Position numbers and translations under genes: made by a program. 64,000 nt of DNA from Enterobacter asburiae (GTDB taxonomy: Bacteria > Pseudomonadota > Gammaproteobacteria > Enterobacterales > Enterobacteriaceae), in assembly GCA_011754535.1 (NCBI GenBank), contig JAAQVN010000001.1, positions 2,418,001-2,482,000 on the forward strand, read 5' to 3'. Shown in pieces: positions 46,670 through 55,765 of the stretch; position 1 is the stretch's first letter; the number at the start of each line of letters is the position of its first letter. The notes under the pieces were generated by a model. The model saw only the letters and a program-made list of their open reading frames with translations. It was not told the DNA's origin and ran no database searches.

Positions 46670-47581
46670 ATGGCGCCCGTTTCTGAGATGGACATAGACC
46701 TGCTCCTGACGCTGGACGCTCTGCTTCAGGACAGGAACATCACCCACGCGGCCGCGCGGCTGGGCATCAGCCAGCCCGCGCTGTCCGCTCGCCTGGCGCG
46801 TCTGCGCGCGCTCTTTGGCGAACCGCTATTTATTCCTTCTCCACATGGACGCGGGGTGTTACCCACGCCGAGAGCGGAAGCGCTGAAGCCGCAGGTAGAG
46901 AGCGTTTTGCGCGGCATTAGCGCGATGTTTGCCCCCGCCGCGTTTGATGGGAAGACCAGCACCCGGACCTTTGTCATCGCGCTGCATGAAAACCCGGCGC
47001 TGATGCTGGGCACCGGGCTGCTTAATCAGGTGATGGCCGATGCTCCCGGCATCCGCCTGCGCTTCGCCCTGCCGGAGATGGCTGCCCTGCCGCAGCAGCT
47101 GGAAAACGGTGATGTCGATATCTATATCGGCGTGAGCGCGGGTGCCCATGACGGCTGGGTAAGGCGCAAATTGCTCGACGACGCGTTTGCCACCGCCCAG
47201 CGCAAAGGCCATCCGCGCGGGACCGGTACGTTAGACCTGGAAAGCTACTGCGCACTTTCCCATCTGATAGTGTCGTCAGCCGGGGATCCGTTTACCGGCT
47301 TTGTCGATCAAACCCTGGCCGGGCTGGGCCATCAGCGGCACGTCGCGATGTCCACCCAGAGCTACGCCATGGCGCCTGCGCTTGTCGCCGGTACCGATCT
47401 CGTTTGCACCTTACCGGAACGGATGCTGCGACAGTTCGCCAGCACGCTGGATATTTTTCCCCCGCCGCTGCCGCTCCAGCCGATTACCATTTACATGTAC
47501 TGGCACCCGAAAAACAGCCGGGATCCGGCGAGCGTCTGGCTGCGCGAGCAGCTGCTGGAGGCGGCCGGGCGTCAGATGTGA
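46670..47581 (+). CDS. LysR-family regulator coupled to the MBL hydrolase gene
   Basis: A LysR protein of about 303 residues. The HTH is at about 8-70 (ITHAAARLGISQPALSARLA and LFIPSPHGRGVLPTPRA), followed by a type-2 PBP effector domain. ATG 46670 directly follows the MBL gene stop (46668); ATG 46688 is an alternative, and the ribosome site is weak for both. Coupling to the MBL gene on the same strand is less common than a divergent layout, so its targets are not obvious. Its 3' end overlaps the next, convergent LysR gene by ten bases. Confidence 0.8.
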   Translation: MAPVSEMDIDLLLTLDALLQDRNITHAAARLGISQPALSARLARLRALFGEPLFIPSPHGRGVLPTPRAEALKPQVESVLRGISAMFAPAAFDGKTSTRTFVIALHENPALMLGTGLLNQVMADAPGIRLRFALPEMAALPQQLENGDVDIYIGVSAGAHDGWVRRKLLDDAFATAQRKGHPRGTGTLDLESYCALSHLIVSSAGDPFTGFVDQTLAGLGHQRHVAMSTQSYAMAPALVAGTDLVCTLPERMLRQFASTLDIFPPPLPLQPITIYMYWHPKNSRDPASVWLREQLLEAAGRQM

Positions 47582-48456
47582 TCGAGGGTAACCAGAAACT
47601 TTTTAAGCACTTCTGAGCGAATAATCCGGTGGCAAACCAGCGTCAGCTCGCTTTCCCGGAGCCGGTCCAGGATGTCCACGTAAACCACATTCTCGACGCT
47701 CACCGCCTTTGCCGACGCCGGCAACAGCGCCAGGCCAAATCCGGCCGAGACAAGGCTTATCACCGTGGGCACGTCAGTCGCGTTTTGTACCACGTCCGGC
47801 TGAAAGCCCGCGCCGCTACAGGCGTCAAAAAAATACTGTTCCAGCCCCATTCCCTCCGGGTCGCGCAGGGAGATCCATTTTTCATCTTTCACCGACGAAA
47901 GCGTCAGCGCGGACGATCCCGCCAGCGGATGCTGACGATAAAGCGCCAGGACCGTTTTCTCTGACGCGAACGGGCGGCTTTGCAGATCGTCAGGCAGCGA
48001 CGGCAGCGGTGCCCGGATAATGGCCACATCCAGCTGGTTACTCTGCACAGCAGAGTAGAGCGTCTGCACGTTTCCCGTCACCAGCGACATGGTAATGGCC
48101 GGCCAGCGCGTGTGCATCTGGCGCAGCGCAGTGGGCAACCTGCCGTCAAACATCGCGCTCGATACGCACCCCAGGTTTAACACCCCCTGCTCACCTCGTG
48201 CCGTTTGTCTGGCGTCCAGAACCGCCTGCTCGGTCAGGGAGATGGCGAGCCTGGCTTTCACCAGAAACGCTTCGCCCGCAGGTGTCAGGGTTAAGCGGCG
48301 GTTCGCCCGGCTAAAGAGCGTAACGCCTAAACGTTCTTCCAGCGCCTTTATCTGCTGGCTTAACGCCGGCTGCGCCATGTTCAGACGCTCGGCGGCCCGA
48401 TGCATGTGGAGCTCTTCGGCAACGACGATGAAATGGCGCATCTGACGAAACTGCAC
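47572..48456 (-). CDS. LysR-family regulator, probable control of aroY
   Basis: A 294-residue LysR protein of the BenM/CatR-like group: MQFRQMRHFIVVAEELHMHR, AERLNMAQPALSQQIKALEE, LFSRANRRLTLTPAG in the HTH, then an effector domain with DVAIIRAPLPSL and a GFGLALLPAS segment. It is divergent from aroY with 113 bases between. That space holds a perfect inverted repeat, as expected for aromatic-compound-responsive LysR control. The likely inducer is a benzoate-type compound such as protocatechuate (inference). Confidence 0.87.
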   Translation of the reverse strand: MQFRQMRHFIVVAEELHMHRAAERLNMAQPALSQQIKALEERLGVTLFSRANRRLTLTPAGEAFLVKARLAISLTEQAVLDARQTARGEQGVLNLGCVSSAMFDGRLPTALRQMHTRWPAITMSLVTGNVQTLYSAVQSNQLDVAIIRAPLPSLPDDLQSRPFASEKTVLALYRQHPLAGSSALTLSSVKDEKWISLRDPEGMGLEQYFFDACSGAGFQPDVVQNATDVPTVISLVSAGFGLALLPASAKAVSVENVVYVDILDRLRESELTLVCHRIIRSEVLKKFLVTLDHI

Positions 48457-48482
48457 GGAACGCCTCCTTATTTTGATATGAA

Positions 48483-48499
48483 TTCAATTATCAATTGAA
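48483..48499. promoter_or_regulatory. Putative operator between the LysR gene and aroY
   Basis: TTCAATT (48483-48489) and AATTGAA (48493-48499) form a perfect dyad with a 3-base spacer, 27 bases before the LysR start on the minus strand and 71 before aroY. A related half-site, CAATTG, is at 48511-48516. A LysR-type recognition site is inferred. Confidence 0.55.
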
Positions 48500-48569
48500 C
48501 AGTAATGATGCAATTGATGCTATTGGTCATTGCCATAAAAATGGAGGTATTCAAACGAGGGAGGAAAAT

Positions 48570-50057
48570 ATGGAAAACCCGATCAACGATCTCCGCAGCG
48601 CCATCGCCCTGCTTCAGCGCCACGAAGGGCACTATCTTGAAACCGATTATCCGGTCGATCCCAACGCGGAGCTGGCGGGTGTGTACCGTCATATCGGCGC
48701 GGGCGGTACGGTAAAACGTCCGACGCGCATTGGCCCGGCCATGATGTTCAACAGCGTGAAGGGCTATCCGGGCTCCCGCATTCTGGTGGGCATGCACGCC
48801 AGCCGCGAGCGCGCGGCGCTGCTCTTGGGCTGCGAGCCCTCTGAGCTGGCAAAACGCGTCGGCCAGGCGGTGAAAAAGCCGGTCGCCCCCGTTGTCGTCC
48901 CCGCCTCGCAGGCGCCGTGTCAGGAGCAGGTTTTCTACGCTGACGATCCTGACTTCGACCTGCGTAAGCTCCTTCCGGCACCGACCAATACGCCGATTGA
49001 TGCAGGCCCGTTCTTCTGCCTGGGGCTGGTGCTGGCAAGCGATCCTGAAGATAGCTCGCTGACGGATGTCACCATTCACCGCCTCTGCGTCCAGGATCGC
49101 GACGAGCTTTCTATGTTCCTTGCCGCCGGCCGCCATATCGAAGTCTTCCGCAAAAAGGCGGAAGAGGCTGGAAAACCGCTGCCGGTGACCATCAACATGG
49201 GGCTCGACCCGGCCATCTATATCGGCGCGTGCTTTGAGGCCCCTACCACCCCGTTTGGCTACAACGAGCTGGGCGTCGCCGGGGCGCTGCGCCAGCAGCC
49301 GGTCGAGTTGGTACAGGGCGTGGCGGTAAGAGAGAAAGCGATAGCGCGGGCGGAGATTATCATCGAGGGTGAACTGCTCCCGGGCGTGCGCGTTAGAGAA
49401 GATCAGCACACCAACACCGGCCACGCGATGCCGGAGTTCCCGGGCTACTGCGGCGAGGCGAACCCCTCCCTGCCCGTGATCAAAGTGAAAGCGGTGACCA
49501 TGCGAAACCACGCGATCCTGCAAACGCTGGTGGGACCGGGAGAAGAACATACCACGCTGGCCGGTTTGCCGACGGAGGCCAGCATCCGCAATGCCGTTGA
49601 GGAGGCGATTCCAGGCTTCCTGCAAAACGTCTATGCGCACACCGCAGGCGGCGGCAAGTTCCTCGGCATACTGCAGGTAAAAAAACGCCAGCCGTCGGAC
49701 GAAGGACGTCAGGGCCAGGCGGCGCTTATCGCCTTAGCCACCTATTCGGAATTGAAGAACATCATTCTTGTCGACGAAGACGTGGATATTTTCGACAGCG
49801 ACGACATCCTGTGGGCGATGACCACCCGCATGCAGGGCGATGTCAGCATTACCAATATTCCGGGGATCCGCGGCCACCAGCTGGATCCGTCCCAGTCGCC
49901 GGAGTACAGCACCTCGATTCGCGGAAACGGCATCTCCTGCAAGACCATCTTCGACTGCACGGTGCCGTGGGCGCTGAAGGACCGCTTCGAGCGCGCACCG
50001 TTTATGGAGGTGGATCCGCGTCCGTGGGCGCCGGAGCTGTTTAAAGACAAAAAGTAA
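48570..50057 (+). CDS. aroY: AroY, protocatechuate decarboxylase (UbiD family, prFMN-dependent)
   Basis: A 495-residue protein that I recognise as AroY, the protocatechuate (3,4-dihydroxybenzoate) decarboxylase of Klebsiella and Enterobacter that forms catechol and CO2, and which is similar to gallate decarboxylase LpdC. Signature stretches include [74 protein letters not shown] and [15 protein letters not shown]. It needs prenylated FMN made by a UbiX-type enzyme encoded elsewhere. ATG 48570 is chosen since GGGAGG lies five bases upstream. No separate B or D subunit gene adjoins it. The divergent LysR gene probably controls it. Confidence 0.93.
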   Translation: MENPINDLRSAIALLQRHEGHYLETDYPVDPNAELAGVYRHIGAGGTVKRPTRIGPAMMFNSVKGYPGSRILVGMHASRERAALLLGCEPSELAKRVGQAVKKPVAPVVVPASQAPCQEQVFYADDPDFDLRKLLPAPTNTPIDAGPFFCLGLVLASDPEDSSLTDVTIHRLCVQDRDELSMFLAAGRHIEVFRKKAEEAGKPLPVTINMGLDPAIYIGACFEAPTTPFGYNELGVAGALRQQPVELVQGVAVREKAIARAEIIIEGELLPGVRVREDQHTNTGHAMPEFPGYCGEANPSLPVIKVKAVTMRNHAILQTLVGPGEEHTTLAGLPTEASIRNAVEEAIPGFLQNVYAHTAGGGKFLGILQVKKRQPSDEGRQGQAALIALATYSELKNIILVDEDVDIFDSDDILWAMTTRMQGDVSITNIPGIRGHQLDPSQSPEYSTSIRGNGISCKTIFDCTVPWALKDRFERAPFMEVDPRPWAPELFKDKK

Positions 50058-50073
50058 ACGGACATTTCTCTTT

Positions 50074-50098
50074 TCTTCACCCCTCAGGGGTGAAGAAT
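50074..50098 (+). terminator. Hairpin after aroY
   Basis: TTCTTCACCC (50074-50083) pairs with GGGTGAAGAA (50089-50098) across a 5-base loop, 16 bases after the aroY stop. Only a short T-containing run follows, so termination strength is uncertain. Confidence 0.65.
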
Positions 50099-50185
50099 CT
50101 CACGCTAAAATTGCCGCTTCCCCTGCTTTCTTGTACCCTTTCACCGGTAAACCCACCCCCACTAAAACTGAGACCTTCGACACCT

Positions 50186-50473
50186 ATGACTGCACACATT
50201 TCCAAAGATCCTTTACATGGCGTAACGCTGGAGATGATGGTCAACGCCCTGGTGGCGAAATATGGCTGGAGCGAGTTGGGTGACCGCATCAAAATTAACT
50301 GTTTCAGAAAGGACCCCAGCGTTAAATCGAGCCTGAAATTTCTGCGCCGCACCCCATGGGCGCGGGCGGAAGTTGAAGCCCTGTATCTGGACTCCCTCAA
50401 CGACGAGGAAAGTGCAGAACAGGCGGTGCCCACCTTTAATCCCTGGGCTAACAGTCGGATTATCAAGAGCTAA
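50186..50473 (+). CDS. VF530 family (DUF2132) small DNA-binding-like protein
   Basis: A 95-residue protein: [20 protein letters not shown], then [37 protein letters not shown]. It fits the VF530/DUF2132 family, whose structure is a small helical domain with DNA-binding resemblance. ATG 50186 is chosen; the open frame begins earlier without a ribosome site. It ends seven bases before the digH gene. Function is not known. Confidence 0.8.
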   Translation: MTAHISKDPLHGVTLEMMVNALVAKYGWSELGDRIKINCFRKDPSVKSSLKFLRRTPWARAEVEALYLDSLNDEESAEQAVPTFNPWANSRIIKS

Positions 50474-50480
50474 TACGCAA

Positions 50481-51773
50481 ATGACGCGACACGTAAAACG
50501 GATCGGTGCGCTGGCTGCCTGCGCACTTTTACTTGTAAGCTGCTCCTCAAAACCACCCAAATCACTGGTTACCCCTCTCCCCACCGCGAGCAAACCGACA
50601 CCGCAGGCCAACGCGCCGATGCGCGGGATCTGGCTGGCGACCGTCTCGCGTCTCGACTGGCCGCCGGTGGCCTCGGTGAATGGCCGCAGCGACGACCAGC
50701 GCATCGCCATGCAAAAGCAGGCGCTCACCAGCAAGCTCGACAATCTTAAGCACCTCGGGATTAACACGGTATTTTTCCAGGTGAAGCCGGACAGCACCGC
50801 GCTCTGGTCATCAAAAATTTTACCGTGGTCGGATATGCTGACGGGCAACATCGGCGAGTACCCGGGATACGATCCGCTGCAGTTTATGCTGGATGAAGCG
50901 CACAAGCGCGGCATGAAGGTCCATGCCTGGTTTAACCCATACCGCGTGTCGACCAACACGAAGCCGTCAACCATCGCCGCGCTGAACCGAACCTCATCTC
51001 TCTCTCCGTCCAGCGTCTATGGGCAGCATCCGGAATGGGTGCGCGTCTCCGGCGATCGTTTTGTTCTCGACCCAGGCATTCCCGAAGTGCGCGACTGGAT
51101 AACCAAAGTGGTAACCGAAGTGGTGGCAAACTACCCGGTAGACGGCGTGCAGTTTGATGATTATTTCTATGCCGAATCGCCGGGATCCGCGCTCAACGAC
51201 GCGCAGACCTGGCGACAGTACGGTCAGGGATTTGCCTCAAAGGCCGACTGGCGAAGACACAACACGCAGCAGCTGATCGTGCAGGTGTCCCGCGCGATTA
51301 AACAGACAAAGCCCGACGTTGAGTTTGGCGTCAGCCCGGCGGGCGTGTGGCGTAACCGCTCCTTTGACCCGGCAGGCTCGGACACCCGCGGCGCCGCGGC
51401 TTATGATGAATCCTACGCCGATACGCGGCAGTGGGTGCAGCAGGGCCTGCTCGACTACATCGCGCCGCAGATTTACTGGCCCTTCTCCCGGGACGCCGCG
51501 CGCTACGACGTGCTGACCAAATGGTGGGCCGACGTGGTGAAGCCGACCCACACGCGCCTGTATATCGGCATTGCGTTCTACAAGGTGGGCGAGCCCTCGA
51601 AAAATGAGCCGGACTGGACGGTTCAGGGCGGCGTGCCGGAGCTGAAAAAGCAGCTCGATCTCAACGATTCGCTGCCCAACGTCAACGGCACCATCCTGTT
51701 CCGGGAAGATTACCTGAACCAGCCGCAGACGCAGCAGGCGGTGAACTATCTGAAAGGGCGCTGGGGAAGCTAA
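50481..51773 (+). CDS. digH: DigH lipoprotein (GHL10-type glycosyl hydrolase, YddW)
   Basis: A 430-residue lipoprotein (lipobox LVSC, with Cys21 as the lipid-bearing residue) followed by a barrel of the glycosyl-hydrolase-like 10 family. It shows RGIWLATVSRLDWPP, INTVFFQVKPDSTALW, HAWFNPYRVS, DGVQFDDYFYAES and VSPAGVWRN. The E. coli counterpart cleaves denuded peptidoglycan glycan strands at the division site. Length fits DigH (about 439). It is followed by a strong terminator. It is seven bases downstream of the VF530 gene and may share its transcript. Confidence 0.88.
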   Translation: MTRHVKRIGALAACALLLVSCSSKPPKSLVTPLPTASKPTPQANAPMRGIWLATVSRLDWPPVASVNGRSDDQRIAMQKQALTSKLDNLKHLGINTVFFQVKPDSTALWSSKILPWSDMLTGNIGEYPGYDPLQFMLDEAHKRGMKVHAWFNPYRVSTNTKPSTIAALNRTSSLSPSSVYGQHPEWVRVSGDRFVLDPGIPEVRDWITKVVTEVVANYPVDGVQFDDYFYAESPGSALNDAQTWRQYGQGFASKADWRRHNTQQLIVQVSRAIKQTKPDVEFGVSPAGVWRNRSFDPAGSDTRGAAAYDESYADTRQWVQQGLLDYIAPQIYWPFSRDAARYDVLTKWWADVVKPTHTRLYIGIAFYKVGEPSKNEPDWTVQGGVPELKKQLDLNDSLPNVNGTILFREDYLNQPQTQQAVNYLKGRWGS

Positions 51774-51779
51774 GTAACC

Positions 51780-51816
51780 ATCAGGCAGAAACGGGGCGTT
51801 TCTGCCTGATTTTTTT
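51780..51816 (+). terminator. Rho-independent terminator of digH
   Basis: A 14-bp perfect stem (ATCAGGCAGAAACG at 51780-51793 with CGTTTCTGCCTGAT at 51797-51810) and a 3-base loop are followed by a run of T to 51816. It starts seven bases after the digH stop and ends where the convergent dsbG stop lies at 51815. Confidence 0.92.
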
Positions 51817-52573
51817 ACGGCTTCGGCCCGAACATCGCCTCAAGCTGCTGCGCGTCCGGCATTCCGACCACCTGCTGTAGCTCATTGTCTGCATTCAGAT
51901 AGTAAATGGCCGGCGTGGCGTTAGCGCCCAGGCTGTCCATCAGCGTCTGGTGCTTCTGCAGGATTGCTACCGTTTCACGGGAAGCGTCCCCTTCTGGCCT
52001 GGGCAATTTTTTCCCACCGGAAAGCTCGTATTCACGCCAGGCGGAGACCGGATCTTTCGCATTCAGGATCGCAGAGGCGTTGCGCCCGCTGTTAGGGTTG
52101 AGAAACGCCACCAGCAGCGTGTTGAGCTGAACCTTGCCCGCCTTCACCCACGGCTGCGCTTCGGCCCAGAACTGCTTGCAGTACGGGCAGAACGGATCGG
52201 CGAAGACGAAGACCTTACGCGGGGCGTTTTCCGCCCCTTCCTTCAGGGGATGCGCAGCGTTCAGGTTCTTCCACATCTCGCGTCCCATCGGAGCGTAGAT
52301 CTCTTTCTGGAAATAGCCCTCGCTGAGGTTTTTTCCTTTGTCATCGTACAGATAGCCCGAAATGACGTGCTTGCCGTCCGGCGTTAAAAAGATCGTCACG
52401 CCCATGTCCTGATATTGCCCCAGCCAGGCCGGTGCGCCGCCGGGAGCATCAAGTTTTTTAATGATTTTAATCTGCTGCTGTTCGCTGAACTGCTTCACCA
52501 CATCCGGTATTGTATCAGCGGCCTGGGTCAGCCCTGAGGTCACCAGCGCCGAAAGTAACAATAATTTTTTCAT
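51815..52573 (-). CDS. dsbG: DsbG-like periplasmic thiol:disulfide isomerase/reductase
   Basis: A 252-residue protein with a signal peptide (about 1-18, LTQA). The N-terminal dimerisation domain leads to a thioredoxin-fold domain with active site FADPFCPYCKQF and the cis-Pro loop NATPAIYYLN, whose Thr before cis-Pro is a DsbG feature. It resembles E. coli DsbG (248 residues) closely. DsbG protects single cysteines from over-oxidation in the periplasm. Here it is the last gene of a scsA-scsB-scsC-dsbG set, 41 bases after scsC. It occupies the place where scsD sits in Salmonella. DsbD or ScsB could reduce it. Confidence 0.85.
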   Translation of the reverse strand: MKKLLLLSALVTSGLTQAADTIPDVVKQFSEQQQIKIIKKLDAPGGAPAWLGQYQDMGVTIFLTPDGKHVISGYLYDDKGKNLSEGYFQKEIYAPMGREMWKNLNAAHPLKEGAENAPRKVFVFADPFCPYCKQFWAEAQPWVKAGKVQLNTLLVAFLNPNSGRNASAILNAKDPVSAWREYELSGGKKLPRPEGDASRETVAILQKHQTLMDSLGANATPAIYYLNADNELQQVVGMPDAQQLEAMFGPKP

Positions 52574-52614
52574 TTCCCTCTCCGGTTTGTCGGGGGCATT
52601 CCGCCCCCTTCAGG

Positions 52615-53226
52615 TTAGCGGTTTTTCAGAGCGTCACTGACCATTTCGTCGAACTGTTCAAACGGAACCCAGCCGGGCAGCAGCCCTTCGCCGATAAGCG
52701 TGGCGGGCGTGCCCTGAATTCCCATTTTTTCTGCGACGATCAGGCTGCGTTTGATCGACACCATACTCTCATCATCCGGCGCGGTGACGCTCACCCCGGC
52801 CCGTTTTTGCGCCTCCTGAATGCTGGCATCATCGTGGTATCCCTTTTTTGCCATCAGGGTATGGTTAAATTTCATAAACTGCTCGGGATGCGCGCGCCAG
52901 ACGGTTAACGCGTCACGTGCGGCGGTCAATGAACTTTCCGAGCGGAAAGGTAAAAACTTAAAGACCACCGCAACATCCGGGTGTTTTTCGACGATCTTCT
53001 CCAGGTATGGATCGAATTTCTTACAGTACGGGCAGTTGTAGTCGGTAAACACCACCAGGGTGAGCTTTGGATTTTTCGCGCCGATACGCGGTGTGTTCGG
53101 ATCGTTAAACAGGAAATCAGCGATCATTTTCTGCGCGCGCTGCTCCTGGTCCGGCGTCAGCGGCTGGGCAGCGAACACCTGAAGCGGGGCCAGCAGGAGC
53201 AGAAGCGTTATAAGGAATTTTTTCAT
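52615..53226 (-). CDS. scsC: ScsC, DsbA/DsbC-like periplasmic thioredoxin-fold protein
   Basis: A 203-residue protein with a signal peptide (about 1-19, VFA) and a DsbA-like thioredoxin fold. The active site is FTDYNCPYCKKF and the cis-Pro loop is GIQGTPATLIGEG. ScsC proteins bind copper and protect periplasmic thiols; they are kept reduced by ScsB. The N-terminal region in front of the domain (about 20-45) has a helical stretch that in Proteus makes trimers; here its length is too short to judge. The gene lies seven bases after scsB. Confidence 0.85.
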   Translation of the reverse strand: MKKFLITLLLLLAPLQVFAAQPLTPDQEQRAQKMIADFLFNDPNTPRIGAKNPKLTLVVFTDYNCPYCKKFDPYLEKIVEKHPDVAVVFKFLPFRSESSLTAARDALTVWRAHPEQFMKFNHTLMAKKGYHDDASIQEAQKRAGVSVTAPDDESMVSIKRSLIVAEKMGIQGTPATLIGEGLLPGWVPFEQFDEMVSDALKNR

Positions 53227-53233
53227 GACACAG

Positions 53234-55258
53234 TTAGCCTTTTGCGTTGTTCAGGGTGGTGACCAGGGTGCGCTTATCCAGCAGCGGGGAGAGGATCTCC
53301 CCCTCAGGCGTGCCGGGGCCATAGACCTCATTAAAGGGAATGGCGTAGCGGTTTCGCTTCGCCAGGAAATCCGCGATTAGCGCGGACGGCTGGCTCCAGT
53401 CTCCGCGCAGGGCCACCACGTCCGGCTGGCTCAGCGCGGCAATAACGTCCGGCTGGGTCAGTACCCGGTGCTCGTTAACTTTGCAGGTCACGCACCAGTC
53501 CGCGGAGATATCCACAAACACCCGTTTCCCCTGCGCCAGCGCCAGCTGGATGGCCTCCTCGCTGAGCGGCTGCCACGGGATAGTCTGAGCGTCATTCCGC
53601 GCCACGGCGTCAGACGGTGAGTTAAGCAACCCGCGCAGCTGATACCCGCCGAACACCGACAGCGCGATAACCACGATCCAGAACAACGGCGAAGAGGTTT
53701 GCCCCTTCTTCGCGAACAGCGCCAGCGCGATAGCGATCAGCACCAGCATCACGATCTGGCTGACCGCCTCGCCCAGATGCAGGCTCAGCAGCGTGACCAG
53801 CCAGAGGCTGGAGGCCAGCATCATCAGGCCCAGGATCGCTTTGAGCGTGTTCATCCAGCGACCGGGTTTTGGCAGCAGCATGGCCGTTTTCGGCACCAGG
53901 GCGACAAACAGCCACGGCAGGCTCATGCCCACGCCGAGCATCAGAAAGATGAGCCACAGGGAGTGCAGCGGCGCGCCAAGGGCAAAGGCAACCGCCGTAC
54001 CGAGAAACGGTGCGGAGCACGGCGTCGCCAGCAGCGTGGCGAACATCCCTTCGCAGAAGCTGCCGCCGATCCCCGCTCCCCCTGCCGTCGCCAGCCGTCC
54101 TGCCGCAGAGGAAGGCAGCAGCATTTCAAACGCCCCAAACAGGTTCAGCGCAAACAGGAAGGTGACGGCGACCATCAGGCCGATAAACCACGGGTTCTGG
54201 AACTGAATGCCCCACCCCAGCGACGCCCCGGCCAGCTTCAGCGCGGTCACCATCGCAGCCAGCAGCATAAAGGAGGTAAGGATCCCGGCGCTGGTGGCCA
54301 GGAAGCGCAGCCTGATGGCGCGCCTGTCCGACCCTGCCTGCAGGATGCTGTTAAGCTTCATGCCCATGACCGGCAGCACGCAGGGCATCAGGTTCAGGAT
54401 CAGCCCGCCCAGCAGGGCAAAAAGCACCATTTTACCCGTTCCGCCTGGAGTGGAAGGCTCTGCGGGAGTTGCCCCAACGGTCATGGTGGTTTGCTGCGCG
54501 TTACCGCCATTAGTCAGCACAAACGACAGCCTCTTGCCTTCCAGCGAGGCGGGTTTATCGCCCCATTCGTCGGTCACGGGTACCGTCACCCGAAGCGTAT
54601 TGCCGTCGTGCTTAATAACCGGCTCGCCGGGAAGAATGTCTCCCTCCAGGGGGTCAAAATAGATCCCCGGATTGACCCACTTCCCGTCCGTGGTGCCGGT
54701 AATCACCAGCTTGTCGCCAGAGAGCCAGGCGGAAAGATCTGCGGATAGGCCAGACGTGCCCGGAACAGTGCGCATCGCTTGCTCGAACTCGCTACGGAAG
54801 CCCTCATCCACCGGCTGGGTAAAATCGAGATGCAGCGGGTAGTCCGTCAGCAGGCAGACGTTGCTGCACGTCGAGAGTGTGAGCGTTCCATTGAGCGCGT
54901 CGCTCTTCACCCCGTCGAGAACGATCGGAATCGTGACCTTATCGTGATACCCCTGCGTCGTCATGCCGGAGATATCGAAGCGCGATGGAACCGGCCAGGA
55001 CCAGCTGTCCGTTACGCCTTCCGGCCAGCTGATTTTTGGCGCGACGCCGCCCTCTCCCGGCGATCGCCAGTAGGTTTTCCAGCCGGGCTTTAGCTCAACG
55101 GTGAGCAGGCCTTTTACGTGCGTTTGTTCCCTCTCCGCCTGAAAGCGGATGCGGGCGTGATCGTTTTGTGGGGAGACCAGCCAGCCGGTGTCCGCCGCAT
55201 GGGCAATGCCGATGCAGGACAGCCACAGGAAGACGAATCCCCTGAAGAGGTTAACCAT
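53234..55258 (-). CDS. scsB: ScsB, DsbD-like inner-membrane thiol reductant carrier
   Basis: A 674-residue protein with signal peptide, an N-terminal periplasmic domain (about 20-260, with SACSN-like TCSNVCLLTDYPL), eight membrane helices (about 275-555) and a C-terminal periplasmic thioredoxin-like domain with WCVTC. Membrane cysteines are seen in NLMPCVLPVMGMK and LATPCSAPFLGTA. It moves electrons from cytosolic thioredoxin to the periplasm and reduces ScsC, in parallel to DsbD. GGAG is seven bases before the ATG. It is the second gene of the scs set, seven bases before scsC. Confidence 0.9.
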   Translation of the reverse strand: MVNLFRGFVFLWLSCIGIAHAADTGWLVSPQNDHARIRFQAEREQTHVKGLLTVELKPGWKTYWRSPGEGGVAPKISWPEGVTDSWSWPVPSRFDISGMTTQGYHDKVTIPIVLDGVKSDALNGTLTLSTCSNVCLLTDYPLHLDFTQPVDEGFRSEFEQAMRTVPGTSGLSADLSAWLSGDKLVITGTTDGKWVNPGIYFDPLEGDILPGEPVIKHDGNTLRVTVPVTDEWGDKPASLEGKRLSFVLTNGGNAQQTTMTVGATPAEPSTPGGTGKMVLFALLGGLILNLMPCVLPVMGMKLNSILQAGSDRRAIRLRFLATSAGILTSFMLLAAMVTALKLAGASLGWGIQFQNPWFIGLMVAVTFLFALNLFGAFEMLLPSSAAGRLATAGGAGIGGSFCEGMFATLLATPCSAPFLGTAVAFALGAPLHSLWLIFLMLGVGMSLPWLFVALVPKTAMLLPKPGRWMNTLKAILGLMMLASSLWLVTLLSLHLGEAVSQIVMLVLIAIALALFAKKGQTSSPLFWIVVIALSVFGGYQLRGLLNSPSDAVARNDAQTIPWQPLSEEAIQLALAQGKRVFVDISADWCVTCKVNEHRVLTQPDVIAALSQPDVVALRGDWSQPSALIADFLAKRNRYAIPFNEVYGPGTPEGEILSPLLDKRTLVTTLNNAKG

Positions 55259-55306
55259 GTATTACTCCGTGAACAGTGAAAAATTATCGTGTGGTGACGA
55301 TGATTT

Positions 55307-55678
55307 TCATTCACGGAAAACGCAGTTTTTAAGGTGTATTCGGGGAGGCGGTGCCTGAACGGGCTGTTCCGCGGGAGCGAATGCCCGCCCTTGCGTCAGC
55401 AGCTGTAACAGCGCGAAGAAGATAATGATGGCCGGCAGCGCGCCGTCAAAGAACAGCGGCTGGGCACAAAGAAGCGACTGGGCGCCTAACTGGCAGGGCG
55501 ATGGCCCGGACTGCTCAGTCTTGCTGCTTTGCGTTGGGGCATCTGCACTCAGTGAAATCTGCGGATCCAGTCCCTGTAAAAAATGGTTGAGCATCACCGT
55601 ACGCTGCACGAGGCAAAGCGCCATCGCGAGACAGGTGATAATCAAAAGCCATTTTCCGAGGAGCTGACGGTTGCGCAT
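55307..55678 (-). CDS. scsA: ScsA-like small membrane protein
   Basis: A 123-residue protein with an N-terminal hydrophobic anchor (about 8-26, KWLLIITCLAMALCL) and a second hydrophobic segment (about 80-98). A mid segment contains paired cysteines (SPCQLGAQSLLCAQP), and the tail ends RIHLKNCVFRE, similar to what I recall for Salmonella ScsA. Copper tolerance is the phenotype of the scs locus. ATG 55678 has GGAA six bases upstream. It lies 48 bases before scsB on the same strand; the role of ScsA itself is not established. Confidence 0.7.
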   Translation of the reverse strand: MRNRQLLGKWLLIITCLAMALCLVQRTVMLNHFLQGLDPQISLSADAPTQSSKTEQSGPSPCQLGAQSLLCAQPLFFDGALPAIIIFFALLQLLTQGRAFAPAEQPVQAPPPRIHLKNCVFRE

Positions 55679-55765
55679 AATATTCCAGAGTAACAAGACG
55701 CCCCGATCATAAACGATAGTGATGAATCTACAAGTGCCCGGAGTGTAAGGTTTTGTCTGTCGCCG

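Noticed and set aside
48468..49640. A 390-codon minus-strand frame over aroY
   Set aside because: aroY is recognised on the other strand; the shadow frame has no plausible family.
53699..54748. A 349-codon plus-strand frame over scsB
   Set aside because: Antisense shadow of a GC-rich membrane protein gene; Gln/His/Arg-rich composition.
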